A stretch of DNA of 64,000 nt from Streptosporangium pseudovulgare. Its GTDB lineage: Bacteria; Actinomycetota; Actinomycetes; Streptosporangiales; Streptosporangiaceae. Made by a program: the position numbers and the translations under genes. The DNA lies in assembly GCF_014648055.1 (NCBI RefSeq), contig NZ_BMQJ01000013.1:1-64000 (forward strand). Direction: 5' to 3'. Below, piece by piece: positions 1 to 9,342 of the stretch; the stretch's first letter is position 1, and each line of letters begins with the position of its first letter. Under the pieces are notes generated by a model, which was not told the origin of the DNA, made no database searches, and saw only the letters and a program-made list of their open reading frames with translations.

Positions 1-227
1 AGCATGGTGACGACGACGTCGGCGGAGCGTTGCAGCAGGGCCAGTACGGGGGTCTCGGGTCCGACGCCGGCGGCGGTCAGGCGGCGGGCCAGGGCGTTGG
101 CCCGTCCGTTGAGCTCGGCCGCGGTCAGGCGGACCTCGCCGCAGACCACCGCCTCGGCGTCCGGGTCGGCCGCCACCCGCGCCTCGAAGATTTCAGCAAG
201 ATTGTTCGATAAAGAGGGGGATTTCAC
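1..227 (-). CDS. NRPS adenylation domain, N-terminal part (cut by window edge)
   Basis: The 75 visible codons read VKSPSLSNNLAEIFEARV, then an AVVCGEVRLTAAELNGRANALARRL-type stretch and LLQRSADVVVTM. This is the start of an AMP-binding/adenylation domain of a non-ribosomal peptide synthetase: the 'lTYaELnaranrlA' core region followed by the 'vai.l.rs.d.v.a.L' region. The GTG start at 227 has a GGAGG ribosome-binding site five bases upstream. An MbtH-type gene lies 164 bp upstream on the same strand, the usual partner of such enzymes. The catalytic core motifs lie outside the window, so the amino acid activated cannot be read and a stand-alone AMP ligase is not excluded. Confidence 0.8.
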   Translation of the reverse strand, partial: MKSPSLSNNLAEIFEARVAADPDAEAVVCGEVRLTAAELNGRANALARRLTAAGVGPETPVLALLQRSADVVVTM

Positions 228-391
228 GAAACCTCCAGTTTGGAGCATGGCGGTGAACCTGCGGGGAGGAGGACATCTCGTGGCCCGGGAGGCGCGGGCC
301 GGGAGCACGGACCGTGGTTCCGCGCTCCGGAAAAACCGCGAAAAGCAGGAAAACCGGCGAGGTGCCGGGCGGACGTGCGGGTCCCGCCGAC

Positions 392-592
392 TCAGGACCC
401 GGAAAGGCTGCGCGGCCGCATATCGGTCCAGTGCGCGTTGATGAAGTCGAGGCAGCCCTGCCGGCTGTCCTCGCCGTGCGCGACCTCCCAGCCGCCCGGG
501 ACGTCGATGGAAACCGGCCAGAGGGAGTGCTGTCCCTCGCCGTTCACCAGGACGAGGTAGCGGCCGTTTTCTTCTTCGAACGGGTTGCTCAT
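392..592 (-). CDS. MbtH-like NRPS accessory protein
   Basis: A 66-aa protein, the usual length of the family. It shows the MbtH signature: N-terminal [26 protein letters not shown], central VPGGWEV and C-terminal [14 protein letters not shown], including the conserved Asn-x-Glu-x-Gln-x-Ser-x-Trp-Pro and two later Trp residues. MbtH proteins bind adenylation domains and act as chaperones and activators. It lies directly upstream of the adenylation-domain gene on the same strand, so both are probably one transcript. A palindrome and possible promoter sit about 150 bp upstream. Confidence 0.93.
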   Translation of the reverse strand: MSNPFEEENGRYLVLVNGEGQHSLWPVSIDVPGGWEVAHGEDSRQGCLDFINAHWTDMRPRSLSGS

Positions 593-732
593 GTGAACTC
601 CGTGCCGTCAGGTGTGGTCGTCCGTGCCATCCGGGTGATCGGACGCAGTGGTACCACGCGGGGCCCGCCGATGGCCGGACACACCCGTCCTGTATTGAAT
701 AGTGCGAATCCGGAGTATGCCGTTCGAGACCG

Positions 733-759
733 CGGTGCTGTCAACCCTTGACAGCACCG
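733..759. promoter_or_regulatory. Perfect 12-bp inverted repeat upstream of mbtH (operator/-35 or lysA terminator)
   Basis: Arms CGGTGCTGTCAA and TTGACAGCACCG are perfect complements with a 3-nt loop. On the minus strand the left arm supplies a TTGACA -35 box (744 to 739), and CATACT (719 to 714, spacing 19) could be a -10 box. This would start the mbtH-NRPS transcript with the palindrome as a repressor site. Alternatively the hairpin terminates lysA, whose stop is 122 bp upstream; no T-tract follows. The palindrome is seen, the role is inferred. Nothing else is evident in 593-880. Confidence 0.5.
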
Positions 760-880
760 GAGAAACACCACAAGATCCCGCTATGCCGGGGATCACCGGC
801 AGAAGACGGGGGAGAAGAACGATGACCGGCCGCGCCTCGCCGCCTGCCCGCACGCGCCGGACCCCGGCCCGGGCCCCAGG

Positions 881-2206
881 TCAGACGTAGAGCCGGAGCA
901 GGTCCTCCTCGGTCTCGCGGCGCACGATCACCCGCGCCGCCCCGTCGCGCACCGCCACCACCGGCGGCCTGGTCACGTGGTTGTAGTTGCTGGCCATCGA
1001 CCGCTGGTAGGCGCCCGAGGCGGGGATCGCCAGCAGGTCGCCCGGCCGCACGTCGGCCGGCAGCGGCAGGTCGCGGACGAGCACGTCGCCGCTCTCGCAG
1101 TGCCTGCCGACCACGGTGACCGGCCGCTCCGGGGCGTCCGAGGCGCGGGAGGCCAGGACCGCGGTGTAGGCGGCGCCGTACATCGCCGGGCGCGGGTTGT
1201 CGCTCATCCCGCCGTCCACGCTGACGTAGGTCCGCACGCCGGGGATGTCCTTGACGGTGCCGACCTCGTAGAGGGCGACGGCGGTGGGCCCGGCGATGGA
1301 GCGGCCGGGCTCGACGGCGAGCCGTACCCGGGAGGGCACGGCCGCGCGCAGCGCGGCGACCACCTCGGCGGGGCTCGGCGGCACCGGGTCGCCCGGCCGG
1401 TGCACGATGCCCAGGCCGCCGCCCAGGTCCAGCTTGGGGATCGTCACGCCGTGCTCGTCCTCGCAGGCGGTGAGGAAGGCGGCCATCCGGCCGGCGGCCA
1501 GGGTGAAGCCGCCGAGGTCGGTGATCTGCGAGCCGATGTGGGAGTGCAGGCCGGCCAGCTCCAGCGAGTCCTCCGCCAGGACGCGGCGGACCGCCTCGGC
1601 GGCCAGGCCGGCGTTCAGTGAGAAGCCGAACTTCGAGTCGTCGCCGCCGGTGGCGATGAACTCGTGGGTGTGGGCCGTGACGCCCGGGGTGACCCGGATC
1701 ATCACGCGCTGGCGCGTCCCGGCCTCGGCGGCCAGGGCGGCGAGCCGTTCGATCTCGGTGAAGGAGTCCACGACCACGCAGCCGACGCCCCAGGCGACGG
1801 CGCGGCGCAGCTCGGCGACGGACTTGTTGTTGCCGTGGAAGACCACCCGCGCCGGGTCCATGCCCCCGGCCATGGCGACGGCCAGCTCGCCTCCGGTGCA
1901 CACGTCGAGGCAGAGCCCGGCGGTGTCCAGCCAGCGCACCACCTGCGGGCAGAGGAACGCCTTGCCGCCGTAGTGCACCTCCCCGTCGGGGAGGGCGTCG
2001 CGCCACAGCGCGCAGCGGGCGAGGAACTCCTCCTCGTCGATGACGTAGGCGGGCGTGCCGAACTCGGCGGCCAGGTCGCGCACGCCGATCCCGCCGAGGC
2101 GCAGCTCCCCGCCGGTCCACTCCGCGGTGCGCGGCCAGCCGTTCTCGATCACCAGGCTCATGGGTGACGACGGTAGGGCCGGGCGGTCGCCGTACGGGCG
2201 GAGCAT
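881..2206 (-). CDS. lysA: Diaminopimelate decarboxylase
   Basis: PLP enzyme converting meso-diaminopimelate to L-lysine, the last step of lysine synthesis. Family motifs are present in order: YGGKAFLC (Schiff-base Lys), GLHSHIGSQI, LDLGGGLGI, AVEPGRSI, GRHCESGD (specificity/active-site Cys) and GAYQRSMASNYN. The 441-aa length fits, slightly shorter than typical actinomycete LysA. The start is uncertain: ATG at 2206 is used, but ATG at 2161 (MSLVIENGW) is also possible; neither has a clear ribosome-binding site. It is divergent from the amino acid importer operon. Free lysine may serve as an NRPS precursor, but primary metabolism is the simpler reading. Confidence 0.93.
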   Translation of the reverse strand: MLRPYGDRPALPSSPMSLVIENGWPRTAEWTGGELRLGGIGVRDLAAEFGTPAYVIDEEEFLARCALWRDALPDGEVHYGGKAFLCPQVVRWLDTAGLCLDVCTGGELAVAMAGGMDPARVVFHGNNKSVAELRRAVAWGVGCVVVDSFTEIERLAALAAEAGTRQRVMIRVTPGVTAHTHEFIATGGDDSKFGFSLNAGLAAEAVRRVLAEDSLELAGLHSHIGSQITDLGGFTLAAGRMAAFLTACEDEHGVTIPKLDLGGGLGIVHRPGDPVPPSPAEVVAALRAAVPSRVRLAVEPGRSIAGPTAVALYEVGTVKDIPGVRTYVSVDGGMSDNPRPAMYGAAYTAVLASRASDAPERPVTVVGRHCESGDVLVRDLPLPADVRPGDLLAIPASGAYQRSMASNYNHVTRPPVVAVRDGAARVIVRRETEEDLLRLYV

Positions 2207-2306
2207 CGAATATTTCGGGGCTCAGACTCGCAAGCATTCAGGTGTGTTCGGGTCGTTATCCACCGTCGGCACGATGAGCTGCACTATTCGCAAAGCAGGA
2301 GGTTCC

Positions 2307-3188
2307 GTGACAAAGCGCCTGTATTCAGTCGTTGCTGCCGCGCTGGTCGTCTCGGCACTCGCCGGCGGCTGCGGGCGCTCGTCGTCGGGGAGCGACACGA
2401 GCGGCGCCGCCGCGGCGGCCGGCAAGTCCGCCAAGGACCTGGTGCCCGAGTCGGTGCGCAAGACCGGCGAACTCCGGATGGCGACCTCGGAGGGCTACCC
2501 GCCCATGGAGATGTACAAGGAGGGCACCCAGGAGCTCATCGGCGTCGACCCCGACCTGGCCGCCGCCATCGCCGCCAAGCTCGGGCTCAAGGCCAAGGTG
2601 ACCAACGCCGCCTTCGACGGCCTCGTCCCCGGCCTGCAGGCGAGCAACTGGGACATCGCCATGTCCTCGATGAGCGACACCGAGGAGCGCCGCGCGGCCG
2701 TCGACTTCGTCGACTACTTCAACGCCGGCGGCGCCATCATGGTCAAGAAGGGCAACCCCGAGGGCATCAAGACCCTTGAGGACCTGTGCGGCCGGTCCGT
2801 CGTGCTGGCCAAGGGCAGCTCCAACCTCGCCATCGGCCAGCGCCAGGATGACAAGTGCGCCGACAAGATGAAGATCATCCAGAGCGAGGACGCCCCCACC
2901 GGCCTGCTGAGCATCGACTCCGGCCGGGCCGTCGCGACCATCGTCGACTCGCCCGTCGCGGCGATGTACGCCAAGGAGACCGGCAAGTACGACGTGCTGT
3001 CCGAGCAGTACGACGCCGGCCCCTGGGGCATCGCGATCGACCGGCGCAACACCGGCCTGCGCGACGCCGTGGCCAAGGCCATGCAGGAGCTGATCGCCGA
3101 CGGCGGTTACCGGCAGATCCTGGAGAAGTACGGCGTGGCCGCCAACGCCGTCCCCGAGGTCATGGTGAACACCAAGCCGTGGAAGTGA
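2307..3188 (+). CDS. Polar amino acid ABC transporter, substrate-binding lipoprotein
   Basis: A 293-aa bacterial solute-binding protein family 3 member. It begins with a lipoprotein signal (VTKRLYSVVAAALVVSALAGGC, Cys at about residue 22), then ELRMATSEGYPPMEM, VDPDLAAAIAAKLG, FDGLVPGLQASNWD and FVDYFNAGG, typical of glutamine/His-type receptors. The GTG start has AGGAGG seven bases upstream; longer in-frame extensions would lose the signal peptide. It is the first gene of a tightly packed operon with permease, ATPase, D-aminoacylase and a beta-lactamase-fold protein, which suggests import of an amino acid or N-acyl/D-amino acid derivative. Ligand not readable. Confidence 0.92.
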   Translation: MTKRLYSVVAAALVVSALAGGCGRSSSGSDTSGAAAAAGKSAKDLVPESVRKTGELRMATSEGYPPMEMYKEGTQELIGVDPDLAAAIAAKLGLKAKVTNAAFDGLVPGLQASNWDIAMSSMSDTEERRAAVDFVDYFNAGGAIMVKKGNPEGIKTLEDLCGRSVVLAKGSSNLAIGQRQDDKCADKMKIIQSEDAPTGLLSIDSGRAVATIVDSPVAAMYAKETGKYDVLSEQYDAGPWGIAIDRRNTGLRDAVAKAMQELIADGGYRQILEKYGVAANAVPEVMVNTKPWK

Positions 3189-4117
3189 CCAAGACCCCCG
3201 GGGCGCCCGGGACCTCCGCCGCCGCCCAGGAGCCGGACCTGCCCATCGACGCGATCCGCCCGCCCCGGCCCGGCCGGTGGATCGCGGCGCTCGTCGCCGG
3301 GTTCGTCCTGGTCTGGCTCGCCTACACGATCATCGTCAACGAGAACCTGCACTGGGACGTCATCGTCGCCTACCTCGGTGACGGCCGGGTCCTGGGCGGC
3401 CTGTGGGTCACCATCCAGCTCACCGTGCTGTCGATGGCCATCGGCCTGGCCCTGGGCGTCCTCGCCGCGGTGATGCAGCTGTCCGGCAGCGCCGTCCTGC
3501 GGGGCGCCTCGGCCCTGTACACCTGGTTCTTCCGCGGCACCCCGCTGCTGGTCCAGCTCATCTTCTGGTTCAACATCGGCCTGGTCTTCCCCACCTTCGG
3601 CATCGGCGTCCCCTTCGACGGCCCCAAGCTGTTCCAGTGGCAGGCCAACGAGCTGATCACGCCCTTCACCGCGGCCCTGCTCGGCCTCGGCATCAACGAG
3701 GGCGCCTACATGGCCGAGATCGTCCGGGCGGGCATCCGCTCGGTGGACCCCGGCCAGCGCGAGGCGGCCGAGTCGCTCGGCATGTCGCACCGGCAGGTGC
3801 TGCGCCGGGTCGTGCTGCCCCAGGCGATGCGGGTGATCGTCCCGCCCACTGGCAACCAGTTCATCTCGATGCTCAAGACCACCTCGATGGTCTCGGTCAT
3901 CGCCGGAGCAGAGCTGCTCACCGTCTCCCAGCGCATCTACCTGGGCAACTTCGAGGTCATCGCGATGCTGATCGTGGCCTCCATCTGGTACATGGTGCTC
4001 ACCACCATCGCGAGCGTCGGCCAGCACTTCCTCGAGAAGCGCTTCGAGCGCGGTCACCACGCGCTGCCGGCCAGGATCCGCCGCAACCTGCGGCCGTTCG
4101 GCAGGGGGAACGCGTGA
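3185..4117 (+). CDS. Polar amino acid ABC transporter, permease
   Basis: About 310 aa, HisM/GlnP-type inner-membrane subunit. After a 35-residue Pro-rich cytoplasmic N-terminus come a membrane segment ([19 protein letters not shown]), the motif [35 protein letters not shown], and the ATPase-coupling EAA loop ([23 protein letters not shown]). The [14 protein letters not shown] stretch is diagnostic. The GTG start overlaps the stop of the binding protein by 4 nt; an in-frame GTG six bases earlier is also possible. It presumably forms a homodimeric channel because only one permease gene is present. Confidence 0.93.
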   Translation: MTKTPGAPGTSAAAQEPDLPIDAIRPPRPGRWIAALVAGFVLVWLAYTIIVNENLHWDVIVAYLGDGRVLGGLWVTIQLTVLSMAIGLALGVLAAVMQLSGSAVLRGASALYTWFFRGTPLLVQLIFWFNIGLVFPTFGIGVPFDGPKLFQWQANELITPFTAALLGLGINEGAYMAEIVRAGIRSVDPGQREAAESLGMSHRQVLRRVVLPQAMRVIVPPTGNQFISMLKTTSMVSVIAGAELLTVSQRIYLGNFEVIAMLIVASIWYMVLTTIASVGQHFLEKRFERGHHALPARIRRNLRPFGRGNA

Positions 4118-4893
4118 CGACCGGAACCGGGACCCGGCCCATGGTGCGGATCAGCTCGGTACGCAAGTGCTTCGGCGCGGTCGAGGTGCTCAAGGGCATC
4201 AGCCTGGACGTGCCCGTGGGCGGCGTGGTCTGCGTCGTCGGCCCCTCCGGGTCCGGCAAGTCGACGCTGCTGCGCTGCGTCAACCGCCTGGAGACCATCG
4301 ACTCCGGCCGCATCTGGGTCGACGGCGACCTCATCGGCTACGCCGAGCGCGACGGTCGGCTGCACCACCTCAGCCCCGCCGCCCTGTCCCGCCAGAAGCA
4401 GGACATCGGCATGGTCTTCCAGCGCTTCCACCTGTTCCCGCACCGCACCGCGCTGGAGAACGTCATGGAGGGCCCCGTCGTGGTCAGGGGCGTCCCCAAG
4501 GACAAGGCCCGCACCCGGGCGATGGAGCTGCTGGAACGCGTCGGCCTGGCCGACCGCGCCGGCCACTACCCGGCCCAGCTCTCCGGCGGCCAGCAGCAGC
4601 GCGTGGCGATCGCCCGCAGCCTGGCCATGGACCCCAAGCTGATGCTCTTCGACGAGCCGACCAGCGCCCTCGACCCCGAGCTGGTCCAGGAAGTCCTCGC
4701 CGTCATGCGCGACCTGGCCGCCAGCGGCATGACCATGATGGTGGTGACCCACGAGATGGGCTTCGCCCGCGAGGTCGGCGACGACCTGATCTTCATCGAC
4801 GGGGGAGTGGTCGTCGAGCGCGGCAACCCCCGCGAAGTGCTCGCCGCCCCCCGCCACGAGCGCTTCCGCGCCTTCCTGGGGCAGGTGCTTTGA
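4114..4893 (+). CDS. Polar amino acid ABC transporter, ATPase
   Basis: A 259-aa GlnQ/HisP-type ATPase. Walker A GPSGSGKS (residues 43-50), Q-loop [12 protein letters not shown], signature QLSGGQQQR (about 155-163), Walker [15 protein letters not shown] (176-187) and H-loop VVTHEMGFA are all intact. The GTG start overlaps the permease stop by 4 nt (GTGA), so translation is coupled. It powers uptake by the two preceding gene products. Confidence 0.95.
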   Translation: MTTGTGTRPMVRISSVRKCFGAVEVLKGISLDVPVGGVVCVVGPSGSGKSTLLRCVNRLETIDSGRIWVDGDLIGYAERDGRLHHLSPAALSRQKQDIGMVFQRFHLFPHRTALENVMEGPVVVRGVPKDKARTRAMELLERVGLADRAGHYPAQLSGGQQQRVAIARSLAMDPKLMLFDEPTSALDPELVQEVLAVMRDLAASGMTMMVVTHEMGFAREVGDDLIFIDGGVVVERGNPREVLAAPRHERFRAFLGQVL

Positions 4894-6494
4894 GCGGCCT
4901 CGACCTGCTGCTGACCGGCGGCCTGGTGATCGACGGCACCGACGGTCCCGACGCGGCCCGGCACGCCGACGTCGGCGTCCGCGCCGGCCGCCTCACCGTC
5001 CTGCCGCCCGGCTCCCGCGCCGGAGCCCGGGAGGTGCGCGACGTCACCGGCCTGGCCGTCGCGCCCGGGTTCATCGACGTGCACACCCACTCCGACGGCG
5101 TCACCCTGATCGGCGGCGAGACGGGCCGCGACCTGGCCGGCGCCTCCGTGCTGCAGGGCGTCACCGTCGAGATCTGCGGCAACTGCGGCTCCAGCCTCTT
5201 TCCCGCGCTGCCGGAACGGCTGACCGCGATGCGCGCCGAGACCCGCGTCTCCTTCGGCGGCGACGTCGGGATGTACGAGGGCTTCGCCGAGTTCGCCGCC
5301 GCGCACGCCGCCGTGCCCCGCGCCAACCACCTGGCCTCGCTGGTCGGGCACGGCACGCTGCGCTCGGGGGTGATGGGGCCGGTGGACCGGCCCGCCACCG
5401 CCGCCGAGCTGGAGACCATGTGCGCGCTGCTGGACCGGGCGCTGGCGGCGGGCGCCGCCGGCCTGTCCACCGGCCTCATCTACACCCCCGGCACCTACGC
5501 CGGCACCGGCGAGGTGACCGCGCTCGCGGCCGTCGCCGCCCGGCACGGCAAGCCGTACGTCACCCACCTGCGCGACGAGATGTCCCGGGTGGAGGAGGCG
5601 CTGGAGGAGGCCGTGGAGATCGCCCGCGGCAGCGGCGCGGCGCTGCACGTCTCCCACCACAAGACCGCCGGGAAGTACGCCTGGGGGAGGACCGAGCGGA
5701 CCCTGCCCAGGATCGCCGCGCTGCGCGCCGGAGGGATGGACGTCACCTGCGACGTCTATCCCTATACTGCGGGAAGCACGGCGCTGGCCGCGATGCTCCC
5801 GCCCTGGGCCTCCGAGGGAGGGGTCGCCGCGCTCACGGTGCGCCTGGCCGACCCCGGCCAGCGTGACCTGATGCGCAGGGCCATCGCCGAGGGCGTGCAC
5901 GGCTGGGAGAACACCGTGGGCAACGGCGGGTGGGACCGCATCTCGGTCGCCTGCGCGCCCCGCCACCCCGAGACGGAGGGGCACACGATCGCCGAGCTGG
6001 CCGCCGCCCGCGGCGAGGACCCCCTCGACGTGGCCGCCGCCCTTCTCGTGGCCGAACAGGGCGAGGTCACCATCATCAGCCACTCGATGATCGAGGATGA
6101 CGTGCGGCGGGTGCTGGCGGCGCCGTACTCGATGATCGGCTCCGACGGGGTGCCCAAGCCGGGCGGCCGGCCTCACCCGCGCTGGGCGGGGACGTTCCCG
6201 CGGGTGCTGGGCCGCTACGTCCGGGAGCTGGGCCTGCTCGACCTGCCCACGGCGGTGCACAAGATGACCGGCATGGCGGCGAAGCGGTTCGGGCTGGCCG
6301 GGCGCGGCGTGATCGCCGATGGCGCCCACGCCGACCTGGTCGTCTTCGACCCCGGCACGGTCGCCGACGGCGCCACCTTCGCCGACCCGCTGCTGCCGCC
6401 GGCGGGCGTCCACTCGGTGCTCGTCGCCGGTGAGACGGTGGTCCGCGACGGCGCCGGGACCGGCGCCGGGCCCGGGGCGGTGCTGGCGGTATGA
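4890..6494 (+). CDS. D-aminoacylase / N-acyl-D-amino-acid deacylase family amidohydrolase
   Basis: A 534-aa amidohydrolase. Metal-binding HTH (residues 65-67, in [14 protein letters not shown]), the family Cys in EICGNCGSS (96/99), [19 protein letters not shown] and the late [14 protein letters not shown] region match zinc-dependent D-aminoacylases, which release free D-amino acids from N-acyl derivatives. The TTG start overlaps the ATPase stop by 4 nt. It is cytoplasmic, with no signal peptide. Operon position implies the importer brings in its substrate or a related peptide fragment. Other members of the family act as dihydroorotase-like or D-glutamate deacylases, so exact substrate is open. 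Confidence 0.9.
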   Translation: MSGLDLLLTGGLVIDGTDGPDAARHADVGVRAGRLTVLPPGSRAGAREVRDVTGLAVAPGFIDVHTHSDGVTLIGGETGRDLAGASVLQGVTVEICGNCGSSLFPALPERLTAMRAETRVSFGGDVGMYEGFAEFAAAHAAVPRANHLASLVGHGTLRSGVMGPVDRPATAAELETMCALLDRALAAGAAGLSTGLIYTPGTYAGTGEVTALAAVAARHGKPYVTHLRDEMSRVEEALEEAVEIARGSGAALHVSHHKTAGKYAWGRTERTLPRIAALRAGGMDVTCDVYPYTAGSTALAAMLPPWASEGGVAALTVRLADPGQRDLMRRAIAEGVHGWENTVGNGGWDRISVACAPRHPETEGHTIAELAAARGEDPLDVAAALLVAEQGEVTIISHSMIEDDVRRVLAAPYSMIGSDGVPKPGGRPHPRWAGTFPRVLGRYVRELGLLDLPTAVHKMTGMAAKRFGLAGRGVIADGAHADLVVFDPGTVADGATFADPLLPPAGVHSVLVAGETVVRDGAGTGAGPGAVLAV

Positions 6495-6549
6495 CAACCG
6501 GTCACGGCGGTACGGGCACCGTACGGCGGACGACGGAGGGGACGGGACG

Positions 6550-7425
6550 ATGACCGAGTACGGCACGCCGGACGGCCCGGCGAACCGGGAGGGCCCGGCG
6601 GGACCGGACGCTCCGGGCGATCCGCGGGATCCACGGGATCCGGACGGTCTGGACGGTCTGGACGGTCCCGGCACGGTCGCGGTTTCCGTGCCCGGCATGA
6701 TCTCCCGCCACGAGGACGCCGAGTTGGTCCTGGCCAGCACCGGCAAGCTGCTGCTGCTGGCCGCCGCGGCCCGGGACATCGCCGGCGGCGCGCTGGAGGA
6801 GGCCGAGACCGTGGAGATCCGCCCCGATGACCGCTGCGGCGGCTCCGGCCTGATGGGCGCGCTGTCCGGCGACCGCTGGCCGGTCGGGGATCTCGCGGTG
6901 CTGGTCGCCTCGGTGAGCGACAACACCGCCACCAACGCGCTGCTGCGCCGGATCGGCCTGGACCGGGTCGCCGAGGTCGCCGCCGGGCTGGGCCTCACGC
7001 GCACCCGCGTCCTGGACCGGATCCGCGAGCCCCGGCTGCCGTCGCATCCGCCGGCCTTCGCCCTCGGCACGGCCGGCGAGCTGGCCCGGTTCGCCGCCCG
7101 GCTCGACGGCGCGGAGGAGTGGAGCCGGACCATGCTGCGCTGGATGGCGCACAACACCGACCGGAGCCTGGTGCCCGCGCTGCTGCCGCACGAGCCCGAG
7201 GACCGCGAGATCCCCGCCGCGCCCCCGCGCGGGATGGTCTGGGTGGCCAACAAGACCGGCACCGACACCGGCGTGCGCGCCGACGTGGGCGTCATGATCG
7301 GCCCGGAGCGGCGGATCGGCTACGCCGTGGTGGCCAACGGGCCCGCCGGGAGCGAGCACGCCCTGGTGCGGAGCGCCCGCCGGGCGGGCCTGGCCATCGC
7401 CCGCCTGGCGGGCCTCACCTCCTGA
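6550..7425 (+). CDS. Class A beta-lactamase-fold serine hydrolase without signal peptide
   Basis: A 291-aa protein with all three catalytic elements of the penicillin-recognising fold: STGK (S63-K66), SDN (123-125) and KTG (235-237). The Glu of the omega loop is less clear; REPRLP near 160 is the candidate. The first 40 residues are Gly/Asp/Pro-rich low complexity ([19 protein letters not shown]) and there is no Sec, Tat or lipoprotein signal, so it is probably cytoplasmic. The ATG has GGAGGGG 11 bases upstream. As last gene of an amino acid importer/D-aminoacylase operon, it more likely hydrolyses an imported amide or ester (for example a D-amino acid-containing peptide) than an antibiotic. 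Confidence 0.85.
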   Translation: MTEYGTPDGPANREGPAGPDAPGDPRDPRDPDGLDGLDGPGTVAVSVPGMISRHEDAELVLASTGKLLLLAAAARDIAGGALEEAETVEIRPDDRCGGSGLMGALSGDRWPVGDLAVLVASVSDNTATNALLRRIGLDRVAEVAAGLGLTRTRVLDRIREPRLPSHPPAFALGTAGELARFAARLDGAEEWSRTMLRWMAHNTDRSLVPALLPHEPEDREIPAAPPRGMVWVANKTGTDTGVRADVGVMIGPERRIGYAVVANGPAGSEHALVRSARRAGLAIARLAGLTS

Positions 7426-7560
7426 GGCTCCACCGGGGAAACCTCCTGAGGCTCACCCCCCTGAGGTCTCACCGGGGAAGCCTCCTGAAGCTCCTCTTCC
7501 AAGGCTCCACCGGGAAAGCCTCCTGAGGCTCCCCTCTCCCGAGGCCCCACCGGGAAAGCC
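7426..7560. repeat. Degenerate tandem repeat after the beta-lactamase-fold gene
   Basis: Four to five imperfect units of about 30 bp built around CCTCCTGAGGCTC and CCACCGGGAAAGC fill the space between the + strand operon and its terminator. No coding potential is supported. It may be replication slippage debris. Confidence 0.6.
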
Positions 7561-7561
7561 C

Positions 7562-7598
7562 GAACGCCCGGATCCCCGTCGCGGGGATCCGGGCGTTC
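7562..7598. terminator. Bidirectional terminator hairpin between convergent operons
   Basis: Perfect 16-bp stem (GAACGCCCGGATCCCC with its complement) and a 5-nt loop. It lies between the ends of the + strand importer operon (7425) and the - strand sugar operon (7709), so it can serve both. No long T-tract, as usual in actinomycetes. Confidence 0.85.
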
Positions 7599-7708
7599 TC
7601 ACGAGCCGGCGGGCGCGGGCGGGTGCGCCCGCCGTACCGCCCCGGGAGTCCGGTGCGCCGGTTCCTCAGGAACCCGGCACGCCGGGAACGGCCCCCGGGG
7701 ACGGCGGT

Positions 7709-8731
7709 TCAGGAGGCGGCGAGGGCGGGGTTGGCGTGGTGGGCGACCGGCTCGCCGCGCAGGTAGCGGGCCACGTCCTCGGCGACGATCCGCGCCGCCT
7801 TGGCCGCCGTCTCCTTGCTGGCCCCCGCCAGGTGCGGGGTCATCACCAGGTTGGGCGTGGTGAGCAGGCGGGACCCCTCGGGGATGGGCTCGGTGGGGAA
7901 AACGTCCACCGCGGCGCCGAACAGGTGACCCGAGTCCAGGGCGTCGCACAGGGCGTCGTAGTCGAGCAGCGCGCCCCGGGCGCAGTTGACCAGCACCGAC
8001 CCGGCGGGCATCAGCGCGATCCGCTTCGCGTCGATCATGCCGGTGGTCTCCGGGGTGACCCGGGCGTGCAGGGACACGAAGCGGGAACGGCTCAGCAGCT
8101 CCTCCAGCCCCACCTGGCCGGGGACGCCGGTGACGTAGGGGTCGTACACCAGAACCTCGGCGCCGAACCCCTCCAGCATGCGGGCCACCCGGCTGCCGAT
8201 CGCGCCGTAGCCGACCAGGCCGACCGTGCCGCCCTCCAGCTCCGGGCCCACGTGGTCGTACATGTAGTAGTCGCCCCGCCACACGCCCCGGGCGAGGTCG
8301 GCGTTGGTCTGCGGGATACGCCGGGTGGCGGCCAGGAGCATGGCCAGCGTGTGCTCGGCGGTGGCGACCGCGTTGCGGCCGGGCGCGAACGTGACGGTCA
8401 CCCCGGCCTCGGTGGCGGCCTGGAGGTTGGCGTTGACCGGGCCGCCCCGGCTGACGCAGAACAGCTTCAGGTCGGGGCAGGCGGCGAGGACACGCTCGGT
8501 CAGCGGGGCCATCTGGGTCACGCAGACCTCCACGCCGCGCAGCGCCTCGATCAGCTCCTCCTCCACGTCGGACGCCTCGTCGACCTCGCCCACCCGGCCG
8601 AACGGCACGACCGGCCACGGCAGGGTCAGCTCGCGGATGTCGGCGTCACCGGGGACCACCTGCCTGAGCGCGTCCACCAGGAGGTCGCTGCGCACGAAGT
8701 GGTCACCGGCGGCGAGGATTCGGATGGTCAA
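7709..8731 (-). CDS. D-isomer-specific 2-hydroxyacid dehydrogenase
   Basis: A 340-aa NAD-dependent dehydrogenase of the phosphoglycerate-dehydrogenase-like family. Nucleotide motif GYGAIG (about 174-179) and catalytic Arg252 (NCARGALLD), Glu281 (DVFPTEP) and His300 (TPHLAG) are visible. The TTG start overlaps the phosphatase stop by 4 nt (TTGA). It is the last gene of the sugar operon. It is not an obvious serine-pathway SerA (no ACT domain), so it probably oxidises or reduces a sugar-acid intermediate. Substrate unknown. Confidence 0.88.
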   Translation of the reverse strand: MTIRILAAGDHFVRSDLLVDALRQVVPGDADIRELTLPWPVVPFGRVGEVDEASDVEEELIEALRGVEVCVTQMAPLTERVLAACPDLKLFCVSRGGPVNANLQAATEAGVTVTFAPGRNAVATAEHTLAMLLAATRRIPQTNADLARGVWRGDYYMYDHVGPELEGGTVGLVGYGAIGSRVARMLEGFGAEVLVYDPYVTGVPGQVGLEELLSRSRFVSLHARVTPETTGMIDAKRIALMPAGSVLVNCARGALLDYDALCDALDSGHLFGAAVDVFPTEPIPEGSRLLTTPNLVMTPHLAGASKETAAKAARIVAEDVARYLRGEPVAHHANPALAAS

Positions 8732-9342
8732 CGAACGGCTCCAATCGGAGAGTTGAACTGCAGGATCGCGACCTGCCCGTCGTCGAGGCGCAGCTCGGTG
8801 ACGGCGCAGTTGTCCAGGCGCGGGAAGAGCCGCCGGTAGGAACCGAGCGGCACCCCGATGAGCCCGCACAGCGCGAGCCTGATGACGGTCGTGTGGGCCA
8901 CCACCAGCACCCGCCCGCCGGGGTGGGCGGCGGTGATGTCGCGCAGGGCGGCGGTGAACCGGGCGGCGGCCCGCCCGGGGTCCTCGCCCCCGGGCAGCGG
9001 ATGGGCGGCGGGATCGGCCTCGAAGGCGGCGCGGGCCTCGGGGAACCGCTCGTGCATCTCGGCGGAGGTCAGCCCCTCGCCCCGGCCGAAGTCGAGCTCG
9101 CACAGCCGGGCGTCCACCCGCGGCTCGACGTCCGCCGCGCGGGCGCTCGCCTCGGCGGTGATCCGGGCCCGGCTCAGCGTGGACGTCCAGACGGCGGCGA
9201 GCCCGGCCGCGGCGGACCAGGCGGCCAGCCGTCCGGCCTGCTCGTGGCCGCGCGGGGTCAGTTCGACGTCGGTGACGCCGGCGTAGCGGTTCTCGGCGTG
9301 CCAGACGGTCTCGCCGTGGCGGGCCAGTACGAGCCGGGTCAT
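8728..9342 (-). CDS. Histidine phosphatase family protein
   Basis: 204 aa. The N-terminal LARHGET motif gives the phospho-accepting His9; the second catalytic His150 is in VVAHTTVIRLALC; the acidic residue is in the ELDFGRGEG region. This matches phosphoglycerate-mutase-like phosphatases (cobC/sugar phosphatase type). It overlaps both neighbours by 4 nt in a run of catabolic genes. A phosphatase beside two kinases is unusual and suggests that a phosphorylated sugar intermediate is dephosphorylated in the pathway or as overflow control. Confidence 0.9.
   Translation of the reverse strand: MTRLVLARHGETVWHAENRYAGVTDVELTPRGHEQAGRLAAWSAAAGLAAVWTSTLSRARITAEASARAADVEPRVDARLCELDFGRGEGLTSAEMHERFPEARAAFEADPAAHPLPGGEDPGRAAARFTAALRDITAAHPGGRVLVVAHTTVIRLALCGLIGVPLGSYRRLFPRLDNCAVTELRLDDGQVAILQFNSPIGAVR

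Noticed and set aside
748..776. Plus-strand promoter TTGACA-N17-CAAGAT
   Set aside because: There is no plausible plus-strand gene downstream; the box is explained by the palindrome.
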